Shown here one piece after another: positions 21,671-34,407 of a stretch of DNA of 64,000 nucleotides. The notes beneath the pieces were generated by a model, which saw only the letters and a program-made list of their open reading frames with translations, had not been told where the DNA came from and did no database searches. The stretch's first letter is position 1, and every line of letters begins with the position of its first letter. Origin of the DNA: Darksidea phi. Taxonomy: Eukaryota > Ascomycota > Dothideomycetes > Pleosporales > Lentitheciaceae. Where the stretch lies: positions 62,001 through 126,000 of the forward strand of contig JASJFT010000097.1 in NCBI GenBank assembly GCA_030770425.1, written 5' to 3'. Made by a program: the position numbers and the translations under genes.

Positions 21671-24115
21671 ACTGACAACAGCCTGAAGCCGACAATTCGA
21701 AGCAATGTTCTTAACAGTCTTACAGCTTACGGACCCTTCGGAAAGTGCCTAAAGCTTGCTTTTGTATGCGTTCTCTTGCGGACCTTGGCTGAAAATGTTC
21801 ACCGACTCCTAAGGACTGATTTCATGTTCCTTCATGGCTAGCAAAACCTTCGCAAGCTGTGAAGAGGGTTACACAGCACTGTGGTTAAGCCAATGGGAGT
21901 AGCAGGTTGTCCGGAGCCTCATGCTTGCTGGCAGCAGCCATCGCATACGGCTCCGTCTTTGCATCAGAACCACGAACGAAGCCATCGCAAGGAGCCAGTA
22001 GGAAGATGATAGTGCGGGAAACACCATGGCATTCCCTTCACCGGTCATCTGCCCTCAAGCTAGAGTCGGAGGATGTGCAGAGAAGAACTTCTTGGACGGT
22101 TGTCCAGTGACGACACGCTCACTACACCGACAAGCTGCACGTAATAGCCATCGATACGCGGTTTTACGGCACAGCCTTACAGTTGGGCTGCATTGAAGTA
22201 TGCAGGTGGTGGGTGGCTGCAGGTTCCGAGGCGGAAGTGAAGGAAGGCAGGAAACTGCTGACGAAAAGATTTTGCGCGGCCCGCTGAAGGCTGCAAGCCA
22301 TGGAAAAACATCTGACCTGGATTTCAGGGTGTTAGAAAGTCCGTGATAAAGCAGGAAGAGATGGAAAGGATGGGTGGTAGCGTTGCCGGGATAATTGATG
22401 AGGAGAAAGACGGCCCCAGGAGCTTGTCAGCTCCTTGCGACCGCCTCTCGCAACGCTTCCACGAAATGTCACACTCGACTCCAGCTAGGATACCCACGCA
22501 ATGCATCTTGTCCGGATCGAGCAACATCCGTCGAATAGGCCATCGAGCGGATGCTAATTGCTCGCAGCGATGCAGCCACTCAAGTTTGCAGTAGAAAGAG
22601 CAGACTTATCGGCACGTCTGCACTTCGCTCCACTAAACTCCTACATGAACTGCGTGGCGCCTGTTCACGCGACCACTCGCCGGGGTCCACGACCTTGAGG
22701 CACACCTCAGGCAAGACTGACGCCCACACCACTTCAGGGAGTGCTGTAGTCCAGTCCTTTTTTCTTGGGATTAATAATTAGCGCCAATTGGATCTATGGT
22801 ACCGCAAGAGGAAAGGCTCGGTCTCCTCTTCATCAGTTCAGGGGTGAGCTGAGGTGGAAGAGCGAGGCTTGGGTCGCGAACACAATCTTTTCTGAACCAC
22901 CACGATATCAACAACGCTACGATATGGCCTCCAGCTTGTGAAGCCTTGAATTGGGAGTCAAAGGGCTTTCAGATGCGGATCTGGACTGACAGACTCCCTT
23001 CCTGCTACCCCCAGTGGTGTCTCTCCCGATGTCAGACTGAGCTCATCTACGCCAACTCAGGCTACACACCGCTCAGTCGGCCGCCGCGACGGCCTCTGCT
23101 GGCTATTCACACCACTCCCGCCGATATACTGAAAGACCTTGCAAGGCAATAGGGCGATAGCCCCCACCGCTGACCGGTAGTCTATATTCTCGCATCTGCA
23201 GATCTCGCTCCGCTCCACACGACCATCACGCCCTTTTCTCCTTGCAAGGCGTTCAGGACGCCTTGTAGGCGTCTCCGGGGGTAGTATATCTACTGTCGCC
23301 TCATTGGCAGTGTTCCTTACGCGTCCACTAAGATTTTAGAAGAAGCTGACTGCAACTATGACCCAAATATTCGTATTCACCGGAACCCGTCCACACCGAT
23401 ATGTATCTTGAAGGACGTCGTATGAGCCAAGACGAGTCTCGATGAATGGTGGATTGTATGTACGGTACATAGGAGGAGTCTAGTTGATTAGGAGGCGCAC
23501 AAAATGAGGCGGTTTCTTCATGACGATTGAACAAAGAATAGCTTTGTCTCGTATCCAAACCTCCCAATCTCGATGCAATAATGCCCAATGCGTCGAATAC
23601 AACCCAATCGCCATTTACATACACAAGTCCTGGCTAGATGTGAACCGCCCACCAATGGAGTGGAGACAGGAAGTCACGCAGAGCCTCTTCCTTGTCCTTC
23701 AGACTACGTCGCCCACTCCCAATTGTAGAACACATTCCCATGATCCAACAAGGGAAAGATCGGCCAACTCATTTCACCACCCGCATCTCATAACAAAATA
23801 CGAAATACGAAAGCCAATACATGTCGAAGATGATGCATAAGAATTCACTTCTTGCACTATGCAAGTGCACCCCTAACAGAAGCGCAAACCTAAATAACCG
23901 TACTGAATTCCCATATGCAACAAGGGTAGCAGAATAAACGACGCAATGCTGTTTCGAGAGACGCCAATGTACCAATTGCACGATCCGAAGCCCAAAACAC
24001 TGACGGAACGCCCATACCCATGCGCGCTGAATATGCAACAACGACCCATTCGAAACAACACACAAAAAGAGCCACCCTTATCCAAGCACCAGGTTCTCAA
24101 GACAAACCTCAGCCA
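21671..24115. other. Gene-poor stretch of 2.4 kb
   Basis: Upstream of the DUF6594 gene and downstream of the DUF726 gene. Nothing coding could be supported, and no obvious repeat was seen. Confidence 0.45.
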
Positions 24116-27100
24116 TTACTCAAACGTCATCTTCATCTCTCCATCCCCCTGAAACTCGTCCTCGAACTCATCAGCCCAAGCATTATAGCCAGGTGCCATT
24201 TCCACCGCAGCCCCGACACCGACCCCGAGCCCTATCGCTGCACCCGCTGCGCCTGCACCCACAACGGGCGCCGTCATTGATGACTTGAGCGCTGGACGTT
24301 CAGCAGCGGTAGATGCATCGTTCCAGCCCGGTTGCGTATCCCACGATTGATCTTTATAATGTTCGTAAGGCGGGGCCGGTGATTTGGAGGTTGGTAAAGA
24401 GGAAGTCGACAGTGGGTAGGCCGGTATTGAACTATGCGAGCGTGATGATACGGCTGCGGGTGTGCGTGGTTCTTTGAAGGAGGAATCGAACGTCATCTTC
24501 ATAACCCCGTCGTCGGCGAACTCGTCGTATTCCTCGAAGCTTGTTTTCTTCTCGCCATTGGTATGTGCATGCGAGCCATTGGACACAGTTGAAAGGTTTC
24601 CCGCGCTCCCGCCGTTATGATGTGTCGATGTGGCCCCAAGACTATCATTATAGCTCTTAGTTTCCCTTAATCCCGCATAAGGATTCGGACTCGTCTGACT
24701 CATATTGATCTTCATCGGCGGCAGCGTACTTTTAATCTCTTTAATCTCAATCGGATCGTCGTACGATAGCGCTGCCACCTCCGCTCTTAGAGCATCGATA
24801 TCAAACATGACTGGGTGGTCTGCAATCTTTGCGGGATCATCATCCTTGTTAATCACACCTTTCTCTTGGCTCTTCTCATCGTACACTTCCCAGTCCTTCT
24901 TGGCAGCCTTCTTCTTGCGCCAGAAGCTGAAGGCGCCCTTTTTCTCTTTCTCTTGCTGCTTCTTTTCAAGCTCCTTTCGCGCTTCCTCGATCTCGTTGAT
25001 GAGCTCGCGTTGCCGTTGTTCGTGGTTTTCAGGATCGGGATCTTCTATTTCGGTAAACTCATCAGATTCGACGATCCAGCCTACTTCGCGGAGGAGTTTC
25101 GGCATCGCAGCTCGGTACGCCATGTGCCCAGGAACCAACTCGGTGACATTGTGATTCTCGACACCGGGGACATCGACGGGAGCGAGGCCGGCGACTTTCA
25201 TAATGCCGCCACTGGTTGCACGGAAGAGGTAGCCTATCGTCTTATTAACGAATGAGATCGTGGAAACATTTGTTCGAGCACTGACCTAGAATCCAATCAT
25301 TTGTCGCATAGCCGTTGATAAATCGACCTGGGATAATGGCTCTGGCTCTGATGTATTCGTCCTTTTTCGCCACAATTGGTGTTCCAAACATGTACACGTT
25401 CTGAACAAGGCCGACAGCGCCCCGGCTAGCGAGCTCTTTCAAACATGAATATATGACTCTAGCACCCAGAGAGAATCCGACAAGGGTGATGGGTCGTGTA
25501 CCCAGATTTCTATCGATGAGGGAGTCGGCAAGGATAAGACCGGCCATGTCTGCTCGGGCTTGAGAGACAGTCCAGGGATTATCGATGAGGTAAGACAGCT
25601 TTGTTAAGGCGACCGGAAGTTGGATCGCAGCCATAAGCGCAATCAGGATTGTGCTGCCCAGCACCTGTTGCAGACCTTGAGTGAGGGCCTGTCAAAGTTG
25701 GTGAGCCAGAATCAACATGAAAGGCGTTTGAACGCACCTCTGTGGCAAGAATATTAATAGTATCACCCATACTCCGTAGCATCTCGGGTTCCCAAAGCAC
25801 GGAATATATGTCCCCCATTATCGGATCTACCGTGCTATACGGTAATCGAACGTCGTCTAGTTTACCGTTCATCCAGCCCGCTAATGTGACAATGAGATGC
25901 ACCCTTTTATTGTTGTGCAGGGGCCGATACTCAAAAGTCTTGACAGCACCTGTCCGCCTCTCCGCAGCCCTAACAGCAATCGTGCCTCCGCTGAGAACAC
26001 CAGTCGTTGTGATGACTGCGGCGCCACCAGCACCAGCGAGAAATCCGGACGTGCCAGCTACACCAATGGTCGTGAAACCAGCGGCCAGACCAGCACCAAT
26101 AACAGGCGCAAGGAGACCCGCAGAGAGTCCAATAACCAAACTACCACCCACAGTGGCAAGTCCCATGAACGCAATTCGTCTTTTAATTGCCTTCTTCCGT
26201 CGCGTCTCCATATGCTCATCCTCATTCCAATTTTCCTTATTTGCTTCCTCTTGCATCTCTAACGCATCGGTAACTCGTTTCTCGAAGCGACAGATTTCAA
26301 GCCAGTCTACGCTTAAGTACTTTCCCACTTGTTCCAAGAGCTGCCTCGAGCGGGCGTCGTATATTGAGTCTGCGATGAGAACTAAGAACAGATCGCAAAG
26401 GATAGTCCACCGAAGATCAATGTCCAAGCTCTTCGTGTCAGGGAGCTGCGAAGGGGTTCGGACTGCTGGAAGGTCCTCGCCTTCATGCTCTTCATATGGC
26501 GGAGGCGAAGGACTCTTTAGGGTGTCTTTCAGATCGAGACTACTCGACGATCTCCCTTTTTCTGCTGACGATTCGGGTCGGGGTGAAGATATCGAAAGGT
26601 TTTCCGGGTCCGCTTCTTTGACCGACTCGAAATCGTCCGCAGCGGGATTCTTGACGCGCGCATTCTGCATAAGAGCCGGTGTGAGATCTGATGGTACCAC
26701 TCCGTGCTCGGATAGCTGCTCTATCATGACCTGCTCTGACTCGTTGATATCCATATGCGAATATAACCGAACCATCATCTTTTGTGACCACATCTGGTTC
26801 GTCTCCTGCAGCATGTCGATAACTTTCTTCGTTCCCCTGGTCCGTTCGAGGCCTGCGGTCTTGTTCTTCATTTCCACCATCGCCAACCTGACCAGGCCGA
26901 CATAAGCTATGCGCTGCCCCTCAGTGAGGAGGTTCTTGGTAGTCTGCATTTGCGCGAGGGGGTCGCGGGCGGCCTCATCTTCATCGAACAGGGTCGTGCC
27001 CTTCTCTTTAAAGAGATACGCCGTGTTATCGTCCATACTGGTTTGTGACTCGACATCATCGTCCATTATGACCCTTGTATAGCCTTTCGCCGCGCCTCCA

Positions 27101-27738
27101 AGGTTGCCATAGCCGCTCATGTCTTCGAGTTCATCGGCGTTTTCTTTCGCAATGAGCTTGTTGTCGTCGTCGTACATGTCGTAGTGAGCGTATGCCGGCA
27201 TTGTCTGCCATTCGCCATCGTCAAAGTCGTCCTTGCCCTTCTCCTGCTGCGTCTGCGGGGCCAGCTGCTGATGAGAGTACTCGGACACGGCGGTAGTCTG
27301 ACGACCGTACGCAAGACTATTGCGCTGGTCGGCTGAAACGTCGCGTTGGTGGCTTCCTGCAGGTTCCGTCGCTTCCCGAGGCTTTTCGTCAACTAGCTTT
27401 ACTTCCTCTGTCTCCTTCTCTGCATCTGCATGCCCATTGACTACTGGTGCTGGCTTCTCCAGTGTCGTCTCAGACCCATTTTCTGCACTCATTGTCCCCT
27501 TCTCTGGCAGCCCAACATTCTCTCTGCTCGCGACCTTTGATTCCGCATCCTTAAACTCGTCCTCTTCCGAGTCACTCTGCTCCTGCGTCGTCCGTGGTCG
27601 CGGTTTTCTTATAGGTAATCCAAAATCATCATATTCAACTTCGAGCTTCGGCTTTCCTGCGGTGTCTATGGATATAGGCTTCTCGGGGTTAGGGGGTTCA
27701 GGTGTGGGATCGTTCGGCATGGCTGAAGGTTGTTGCAC
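24116..27738 (-). CDS. DUF726 alpha/beta hydrolase, related to yeast Mil1 and TMCO4
   Basis: Three exons, 25738-27738, 25286-25688 and 24116-25233, encode 1173 residues. The N-terminal 200 residues are acidic and disordered. The DUF726 core has a glycine-rich hydrophobic stretch (about residues 540-610) likely to insert in membranes, then the lipase elbow G-F-S-L-G with Ser near 740 and a G-T-P-I-V motif downstream. A coiled, Lys/Glu-rich segment and a disordered tail follow. The tail carries the short motif M-K-M-T-F twice, once internally and once as the last residues. Yeast Mil1 (YFL034W) is a putative lipase that binds the AP-1 variant subunit Apm2, so a Golgi/endosome role is inferred. 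It is divergent from UTP23 across 323 bp. Confidence 0.85.
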
Positions 27739-28061
27739 GCATCGAGAGCGCTCTGTAAAGAACTAAGTAAATATGCCGTGAAGCGGAGGCGGGGAAAGTG
27801 CTCGGAAATGTAGAGTATGTACAAGGCACAGTCAGCGGCGCCCTCAGGCCATGATGGGTCCCACCACTTGCGGGCAACATCCCAACGCTTTGTCGGCGAT
27901 CCAGGGTATGCACGGACCACACGTACCTTTGTGATTAAATTTCTCTAGCTGCGAACGACGTCCCCGCGTTCCACAACTACCTGCACCACCGCAGGACTCT
28001 CACGACTCCCTCATGCCAGCGACGACGATATAAAAACTTGGTTTGCGCGCACCCTTCCACC
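27739..28061. promoter_or_regulatory. Divergent promoter between the DUF726 gene and UTP23
   Basis: 323 bp separate two start codons facing away from each other. Shared promoter use is inferred from position only. Confidence 0.45.
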
Positions 28062-28943
28062 ATGAAGCTCAAACGCGCAAAGGCCTACCGCAAGCTCATG
28101 CACCAGTACGAAATCCAGTTCGGATTCCGCGAAGCCTACCAAGTCCTGCTGGATGCGGAAATCCTCCAGGATGCCTGGAAATTCAAAATCGATCTTGTTC
28201 CCCGCCTCGAAGGGGTGCTACAAGGCAGTATAAAGCCTATGATTACGCAATGCTCCATACGACATCTATATAACGCGAAGCCCAAGAACGATGCGCTCAT
28301 TGAACGGGCGAAGAGCTACGAGCGGCGACGGTGTGGACACCACGAACTAGAGCATCCGCTGTCTACGCTAGAGTGCCTGTCGGAGGTTGTGGACCCCAAG
28401 GACAATATGACGAATAAAAATCGGTACATTGTTGCGTCACAGGATCTGGAGGTCAGGGCGCACATGAGGAGAATCGCTGGGGTGCCGTTGATTTACATCT
28501 CAAAGTCGATAATGCTGCTTGAGCCGATGGCCACCTTGTCAGAGGCGCAGAGGGACAGAGAAGAGGTTTCAAAATTTCGGCAAGGGCTCAAAGGAAAGAG
28601 AAATCCGGAAGCTGGGCAAAAGAGGAAACGAGAAAGCGACGAGGAAGGGCCGAATGGTTCTATCGAGGATTCTACTCGGGATACAAAGCCCCAGAAAAAG
28701 AAGAAGCAGAAAGGCCCGAAGCAACCAAATCCACTCAGCATGAAGAAGTCCACAAAGACACCGCCGAAGGACAGTGCTTCTAAGCTGAGGACGGCCGGTC
28801 CTCAAGAACGACGATCCTCCACGACCGACGCACCCAAAACGTTTATTCCCGACGGTGAGACAGGCCACCGGAAACGGAAGCGTAAGCACAAACCAAAGGG
28901 CGAGGGTGCAGCGTCGGCGGATGCGGAAGTAGCCGCTTCCTGA
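28062..28943 (+). CDS. UTP23: rRNA-processing protein UTP23 (PIN-like, SSU processome)
   Basis: Single exon, 293 residues from the ATG at 28062. An in-frame ATG 24 nt upstream is less likely, because the family begins with a short Lys/Arg-rich stretch, here M-K-L-K-R-A-K-A-Y-R-K. The PIN-like domain shows G-F-R-E-A-Y-Q-V-L-L-D and the conserved Cys/His cluster (C64, C91, H93/H94, H98 and C105) that binds zinc in Utp23. The C-terminal half is Lys/Arg-rich and low in complexity, as expected for a nucleolar RNA-binding tail. Utp23 works in early 18S rRNA processing with snR30 and lacks the full active site of PIN nucleases. It is convergent with PPE1. Confidence 0.93.
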   Translation: MKLKRAKAYRKLMHQYEIQFGFREAYQVLLDAEILQDAWKFKIDLVPRLEGVLQGSIKPMITQCSIRHLYNAKPKNDALIERAKSYERRRCGHHELEHPLSTLECLSEVVDPKDNMTNKNRYIVASQDLEVRAHMRRIAGVPLIYISKSIMLLEPMATLSEAQRDREEVSKFRQGLKGKRNPEAGQKRKRESDEEGPNGSIEDSTRDTKPQKKKKQKGPKQPNPLSMKKSTKTPPKDSASKLRTAGPQERRSSTTDAPKTFIPDGETGHRKRKRKHKPKGEGAASADAEVAAS

Positions 28944-29117
28944 AGCCCCTTGCGTTACAAAAGAGAGCAAGGGCAGACAGGCAAGATGTACAGCCTAGGA
29001 AGAGATTGTCAGACCAGAAAAGACGACGAATTTAGCCGAAGCGCATACCTTTTGGTATGATATGTCAGATATAGTTAGACATCGTGCATTGATAGTGTAA
29101 GAGGCCGGGTCCAGCAC

Positions 29118-30304
29118 TCATACCTTCTTCCCCTGTGCAAGAAGATCTGACACCTTTGGCGGAAGCACAAGCGAACTCCGATCGTTCCGCTTCACGAACT
29201 CGATGACCGCCTCGGCCGTCTTCTCGGGCAGATCTTCGTGGAGAAAATGGCCCGCAGCAGGGAAGACATGAAGCTGGAATTTACCTGCGGATCGATTAGA
29301 TAACCACTCACTGTAAATACTATGAAAGACTCACCCTGCATCTGTCCAATCATCAACTCTTTGTCTAGTCGATCCGTCCCCGCAAGAATCAACAACTTCG
29401 CGCCCTTGCCCCCAAGAAACTTCTTACTCATTCCACTAAACCAGTTTTCCCAATACGCTTCCGTACTCGACAGTTCAGTTCGCCATGTCCATCGTCCCTC
29501 GGGTGTCTGCAAAAGCAAGCTCGGCACACTGGCTCTCGCAGATTGTGGATTCCGTAGTGTACGCGATCGTATATGCCACTCAGTCGCCGCGGCTAGGCTC
29601 GCAAAGCCCTTAGGCCGAGTTGCGAGATAGGACTGCATGTGTTTGAGCGCTTCCATGGCACTACCTTCCACCACGTCCAATACCGCGTAGCCTAGTAGCT
29701 TATTACCCAGCATACTTTCTTTCGCTGCGTGCGTAACGACTGCGCCGCCGAGACTATGTCCAATGAAGACGGTCATAGGAAGTTCTTTCCAGCCCATTCT
29801 GCTCTGTGTGAGGTTTATCATGTCTACCAGATCTTGACTTAGTACGCTTATGGAAAGGTCGTTGTCAACATGTCCCTCTGAGCTCCAAACGACACTCCCG
29901 TGCTCTCTCGCCTCAACCGCTAGTATCCCCACCTCGGGCATTGCCTTTCGCACCTCCTTTGCAAACAGCGCAAAGCTCATAGCACTACTCCCGGCTCCGT
30001 GATGTAATACTAGCAGCGGCGCTTTCGGATTCCCTGGCGGTGTCACGTAGACGTGAAACTTTGCCTGTGTCGAGGTTGCGGAAGGGCGCCGGTCGAGGTA
30101 GAGTTCTTGGGCGAAGTATTCCGACCACTGTAATATTGGAGCAGGACGTTGCGACGAGGTCGGTATCACGGTGCCTGTCGAGGACATGGAGGATGCGGAG
30201 GAGGAATCATCTTCGTAGGGTTCGGCGGGGTCTTCGAGGAGGGGCTCAGGTGGAGGGAGGGAAGAAAGCTTGGTTTTGGCGAAGGCTTTGGCGAGGTCGG
30301 ACAT
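29118..30304 (-). CDS. PPE1: Protein phosphatase methylesterase 1
   Basis: Two exons, 29335-30304 and 29118-29284, give 378 residues. The intron is phase 1. Splicing it adds K-F-Q-L-H-V-F-P and G-H-F-L-H-E-D, which supply the catalytic His region missing from the unspliced frame. The alpha/beta hydrolase core shows H-H-G-A-G-S-S oxyanion segment near residue 101 and G-H-S-L-G-G with nucleophile Ser184. The enzyme removes the methyl ester from the C-terminal Leu of the PP2A catalytic subunit. The first 50 residues are Ser-rich and probably disordered. Length is normal for fungal PPE1. The UTP23 stop codon is 174 bp away, facing it. Confidence 0.93.
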
Positions 30305-30890
30305 TGTAGGTTATGGCTTGGGGCGGTATATCGGGTGGGATGTCTAGGTTTGATTCCCGGAATCGTGGGATGCGTGCTCCCGGTGCTGCGTTGTTTAGAT
30401 TGGAGAGAGTCGAGACATACATGACGGAAGTGGGGTGAGTGCAGGGACAGGGTCAGGCGTTAGCGACCGTAGGAGCATTCTGCGTCACTCCCAATGGACC
30501 TTCGTAATTGGAGACAACATTGCACGTGCAAAAGATGATTGAAAAGCAGAGCCCCCTACGTCTTGATTATCGCCTAGCCAAGCTTGCCTCCGCGGTGATG
30601 CCAACCATGATGCGCTCGATAGCGTGCTTGACAGGCCCAGTCTGGATCTTCCATGACGTCGATCGGCACTAGCGCGCTGTCTATATCGTCAAATGGTTGA
30701 TCGCTCCCCGACACCCATCGCTCTTGTTATCACAAGAAAAGCTGCTCCTCCAGCTCACAAATTTCGTCATTCCCCCTCCCGCCTTGCTTCCTAATTGCCT
30801 TCAGCATCCGCTACCCATTAAAAAACTGCTTCAGACGATCAAGTAGCTCCAAGCGGTGTTTTGTAGCTCTTCCGAGCTTCCTCAGCTACG

Positions 30891-32605
30891 ATGTCCATGT
30901 GGGGATCTAAGAAGGACCACTCGGAGAATGCCGATCAAGGCTCCGGGGATGACGGGGCTTCGGCGACGAATGTATCAAGGAGAAACCATGAGCGCCGAGA
31001 GGAGCCAAACGAGAGGTCAAGACTCCTTGACCGTCCGGGACCTCCCAATTCAGATGGATATCTTGACCCAGATGACCCGGCAGTAAGCATCCCGCACTAC
31101 GTGCAGCGAGCGACATATCCGAATACTAAGATGAACAGGTATCGCCCTACAACCTTTGGAGCGTTCGCTTCATTCGCTATTTGACGATTCTTTTCTTGAT
31201 CCTTTCTTGCCTCTGGTGGACTCTCCTCCTCGTCTCCATCTTCGTCTCCCCGCCAGGCATGCATAGCCGTGGCAGCGGCTTCTTCGACTTCGCTTACACA
31301 TGCCTCACCATCGGCAATCTGCTCGTCACTGTTATATTCTTTATCGCTCCTGCAAAAGCCCTACGAATCACCACTGGCGTTGTCGCGGCCCTCCTTCTCG
31401 TCGACATGATCATCATCCTCGCGGTGCCACGTATAAGGCTTGAAGAAGGCTGGGTCGGCATTGCGTCTGTGGTTTGGGCCGTCTTCATTGCGTTCTGGTG
31501 TATACTAACAGACCGCGTCGTGGCATGGGGCAAGAGAGAGGAGGAAGAACGACTCACAGGTCGTCCGGAAACTCGCCGCACCCTGAAGGAGTGGCTCGCT
31601 ATCCTACTCGCTTCCATCATAACGGTCGTCTTTGTTATCATCGTCCTCCTCATGACAGGTACTTTGGGCATCCGCGCCCGCGACGCAACACTGAGCATGG
31701 AAGGCGAGCGCATCCTTGTAGACGGCGATAAATACGCTGTTCATCTTGCCTGTATCGGCAACGTATCTTACCCGGATGGCCGAAAAGGACCCACTGTCAT
31801 CTTGGAAGCTGGTGAAGAGCCGTCTGAGTACGACTTTGAGCATTGGGCCTACAATGCAATGCAGAACAAGACCATCTCTCGTTACTGTTATTGGGACCGT
31901 CCAGGCTATGCATGGTCCGACAACGCACCTTCACCCCATTCAGCGGGTATGTCCGCCGATGCGTTGTCCGAAGCGCTTGCTAGGAAAGGCGAAGAGGGAC
32001 CTTGGATTCTGGTATCCGCAGGTACAGGCAGTATCGTGAGCCGTATCTTCAGCTCGAGACATCTAAATCAGGTCACCGGCATCATGCTCATCGATCCCCT
32101 GCACGAAGATCTCCTCCACCGCATCGGCAGCCCAGGTCGCGGCTTCCTCCTCTGGGGCTGGGGTGTCATCTCTCCACTTGGCCTCGAGCGACTAGCTGGC
32201 GCCATATTCAAGGGTCGAACTCGGCAAGACCGCGTATATGGCCGTAACGCATACCAGTCCGGAAAATACATCAAAGCACAGCTTCAAGAGAATCTCGTCG
32301 CCAATAGCCTGTCCAAGAACGAGGTCGTGTCTGCCAGGAACATCCAAAGTGCTAATACGCCACTTGTGGTGGTGAGCAGTGCTATTAAGTGCAGGACCGA
32401 TAAGGAGTGGAAGAGAAAACAAGAAGACTTAACCAAATTGACGGATAACCTGGTGGGCTGGGATGTTGTCAACAAGGCACCGCATCAGGTGTGGAGGACG
32501 TTGGAGGGCAGGACGGTTATGGAGAAGAGGCTTAAGCAGTTGGTAAAGGCGACAGCGAAGGTGAAGACGCCGGTAGTCGTGGTCGAGGAGGATGTCGAGG
32601 CGTAA
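30891..32605 (+). CDS. DUF2417 membrane protein with alpha/beta hydrolase-like domain
   Basis: Two exons, 30891-31082 and 31139-32605, encode 552 residues. The N terminus is hydrophilic, about 75 residues, and Arg/Asp-rich. Four hydrophobic segments follow (F-L-I-L-S-C-L-W-W-T-L-L and three more up to about residue 150), then a fifth near 180 (I-I-T-V-V-F-V-I-I-V-L-L). The C-terminal region resembles an alpha/beta hydrolase: V-I-L-E-A-G, Y-C-Y-W-D-R-P-G-Y and I-M-L-I-D-P-L-H. The elbow serine is unclear, because the expected position reads V-S-A-G-T-G, so catalysis is uncertain. The family is common in Pezizomycotina and has no firm function. It is divergent from PPE1 (586 bp) and convergent with mL54. 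Confidence 0.8.
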
Positions 32606-32987
32606 TGTGGCTGAGCCCGAGATTCAAGGCTGGGTAAGTTCTCTATTGCTGCTTGGGTGGATTTCTCTTTCGCATACCTGGTTCATCGTGTTTTCAGATT
32701 CGGAATGTTAAAAGTTTAAGCACATAGCTTGGTGTCATGGTGGTTTTCTCCTCTTTCGTCAATATGGTAGCATGATTTTACTCTACACTATTGAAGAATG
32801 ACTAATGACAACTGTATGCAATGGAATAGGTAGCTGACGATTGAAAATACACACATGCATGTCGTGACCTATAGTCCCTCGAGATGATATACACAGGCTC
32901 TACATACATCAACATCCACATAACGCTATCCGGGGACCCAATATACTATATGGTACACTTCTCTTAAACCCAATCACATCCTCAAGC

Positions 32988-33761
32988 CTATCCCATAGCC
33001 TTCAAGAAATTCTTCTCCTTGATATCAGCCCTCCGCTTCCCCCTCATCGCCTTAGTCAACTCTTCTCTCGCCTCTCCAGCCCTAACCGCACCTTCCAACG
33101 ACCCATCGCTAGCAGGAAGGTCGATCGTCTGTTCGTATATGGGGACTTTAGGGACCAGCATCTCGGGGTTTGCTAGTTGTTCTTTGCGGAGGCGCTTTGC
33201 GGCTAACCGACGTTGCTTTTTCGATTTGGCTTGGAAATGTTAGCAGTTGTTTGAGCTAAAGAGACGACGGAGGTCATATAGAAGTAGGCGGGGCTTACAG
33301 AATAAATCTCCAGCACCGGTAGCCTCGCCCTTTTTCTCTTGGCGATCTAGCACCGTCCATAGCCATTCCGGATACTCCTCGTCCGCCATCGCTATTGGAT
33401 CTTGCCTATCCTTCAAGAAGTTCAATCCTTTTAAAGGTGTACCCGCTGGCACCGAACTCCTCACCAACGGCGTAGCTTTCTTTTCTGCTGCGGCCGCCGC
33501 ATCTTTCTTCAGCAAGGGAGGTGCCGCGGGCGTAGTCTTTTCGCTAAATGGTTGCGCCGCAGATGTCGAGGTTGCGGCGGGAGGCGTATGGGAGGAGCCG
33601 GGTGCACCTTGCCGCGGTGCACTTTGAGTCGCGATATTGGCGGAGATGGGAGTTGCGGTGCGGAGGGTAGAAGTGGTGGAGAGGGGGCGAGAGGCGCATA
33701 TCGTTGATAGTTTGGGAATAGAGGAGCGCGATGCTGCACGGAGACAGCGTCCGCAGATCAT
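32988..33761 (-). CDS. MRPL37: Mitochondrial large-subunit ribosomal protein mL54 (yeast MRPL37)
   Basis: Two exons, 33299-33761 and 32988-33229, encode 234 residues. The intron is phase 1 with a CTAAC branch site and a CCAAG acceptor. The N terminus (M-I-C-G-R-C-L-R-A-A-S-R-S-S) is Arg/Ser-rich without acid residues, as for a mitochondrial presequence, followed by a Pro/Ala/Thr-rich linker. The conserved core is G-L-N-F-L-K-D-R-Q-D-P with D-E-E-Y-P-E-W-L-W, the hallmark of mL54. The C-terminal exon is strongly basic. An in-frame ATG 66 nt upstream exists, but the residues it adds do not resemble the family. Acts in the mitochondrial ribosome. Confidence 0.9.
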
Positions 33762-34407
33762 TTTGGGGGTATAGACGGGTTCAGTGAGTTGCTTGTAGCA
33801 ATGGTGGGAAGTCGCGCCTTCTATCAAAAGTTCAGATGGAGCGGAGAAATAGTTTCTCCGGTCCGTATACCGACTCTATCAACTTGCCTTCCTACAAGAT
33901 CTTACTTGCACGCACTCTTTATCCGATGCCGTCTCCTCTCTCTCTCCCTCGGTTTTTGCAAGGCCGGAAACAGATGGGTTATGTCTTCTGACAGCGCTCT
34001 CTACATTCTTCGGACTCGGTACCCGTTCGTGGTGACTATGATGTTTTGGAGATGCTGACGAGCTTGAGAAGCCTATGCACCCACCAAGTAGCTATCCGCC
34101 GTCATTGGATCCTCGTGAGACTCTTTGAGATGAATGCCAAAGCAAAGACTGGCTGGCCTTACTTCAACATGATAAGGCAACCATGCCCATCGACATATTC
34201 TTCGTGGGGAATCTTTGACGACTCGGGCTATGTCTATGTCAAAAGCATGTTAGCGGCCCACGTCCTTCTGGTTGGTTGGAATAGTACAATTGAAAGGACC
34301 TCCGCGGTGGTCTTGGTAGTAAGGGACGAGGAACGTGAAATACTCCGTTGTCTGGGTGTTTCACATACCGATAGCGCCTCCGAGAAGTTCGCGGCCCGTA
34401 GATGAAT
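33762..34407. other. Intergenic between mL54 and the HET pseudogene
   Basis: Probably includes the mL54 promoter and the unrecognisable 5' part of the decayed HET gene. An open frame at 34046-34405 could be part of that gene, but I could not match it to anything. Confidence 0.4.

Noticed and set aside
25742..26905. Plus-strand open frame of 387 codons
   Set aside because: It lies entirely antisense to the DUF726 gene, whose minus-strand frame has clear domains and splice sites. The antisense product has no recognisable motif.
30340..30375. Sequence resembling a tRNA B box (GGTTTGATTCC)
   Set aside because: No D-arm or acceptor stem can be drawn around it. It lies in the PPE1 upstream region.
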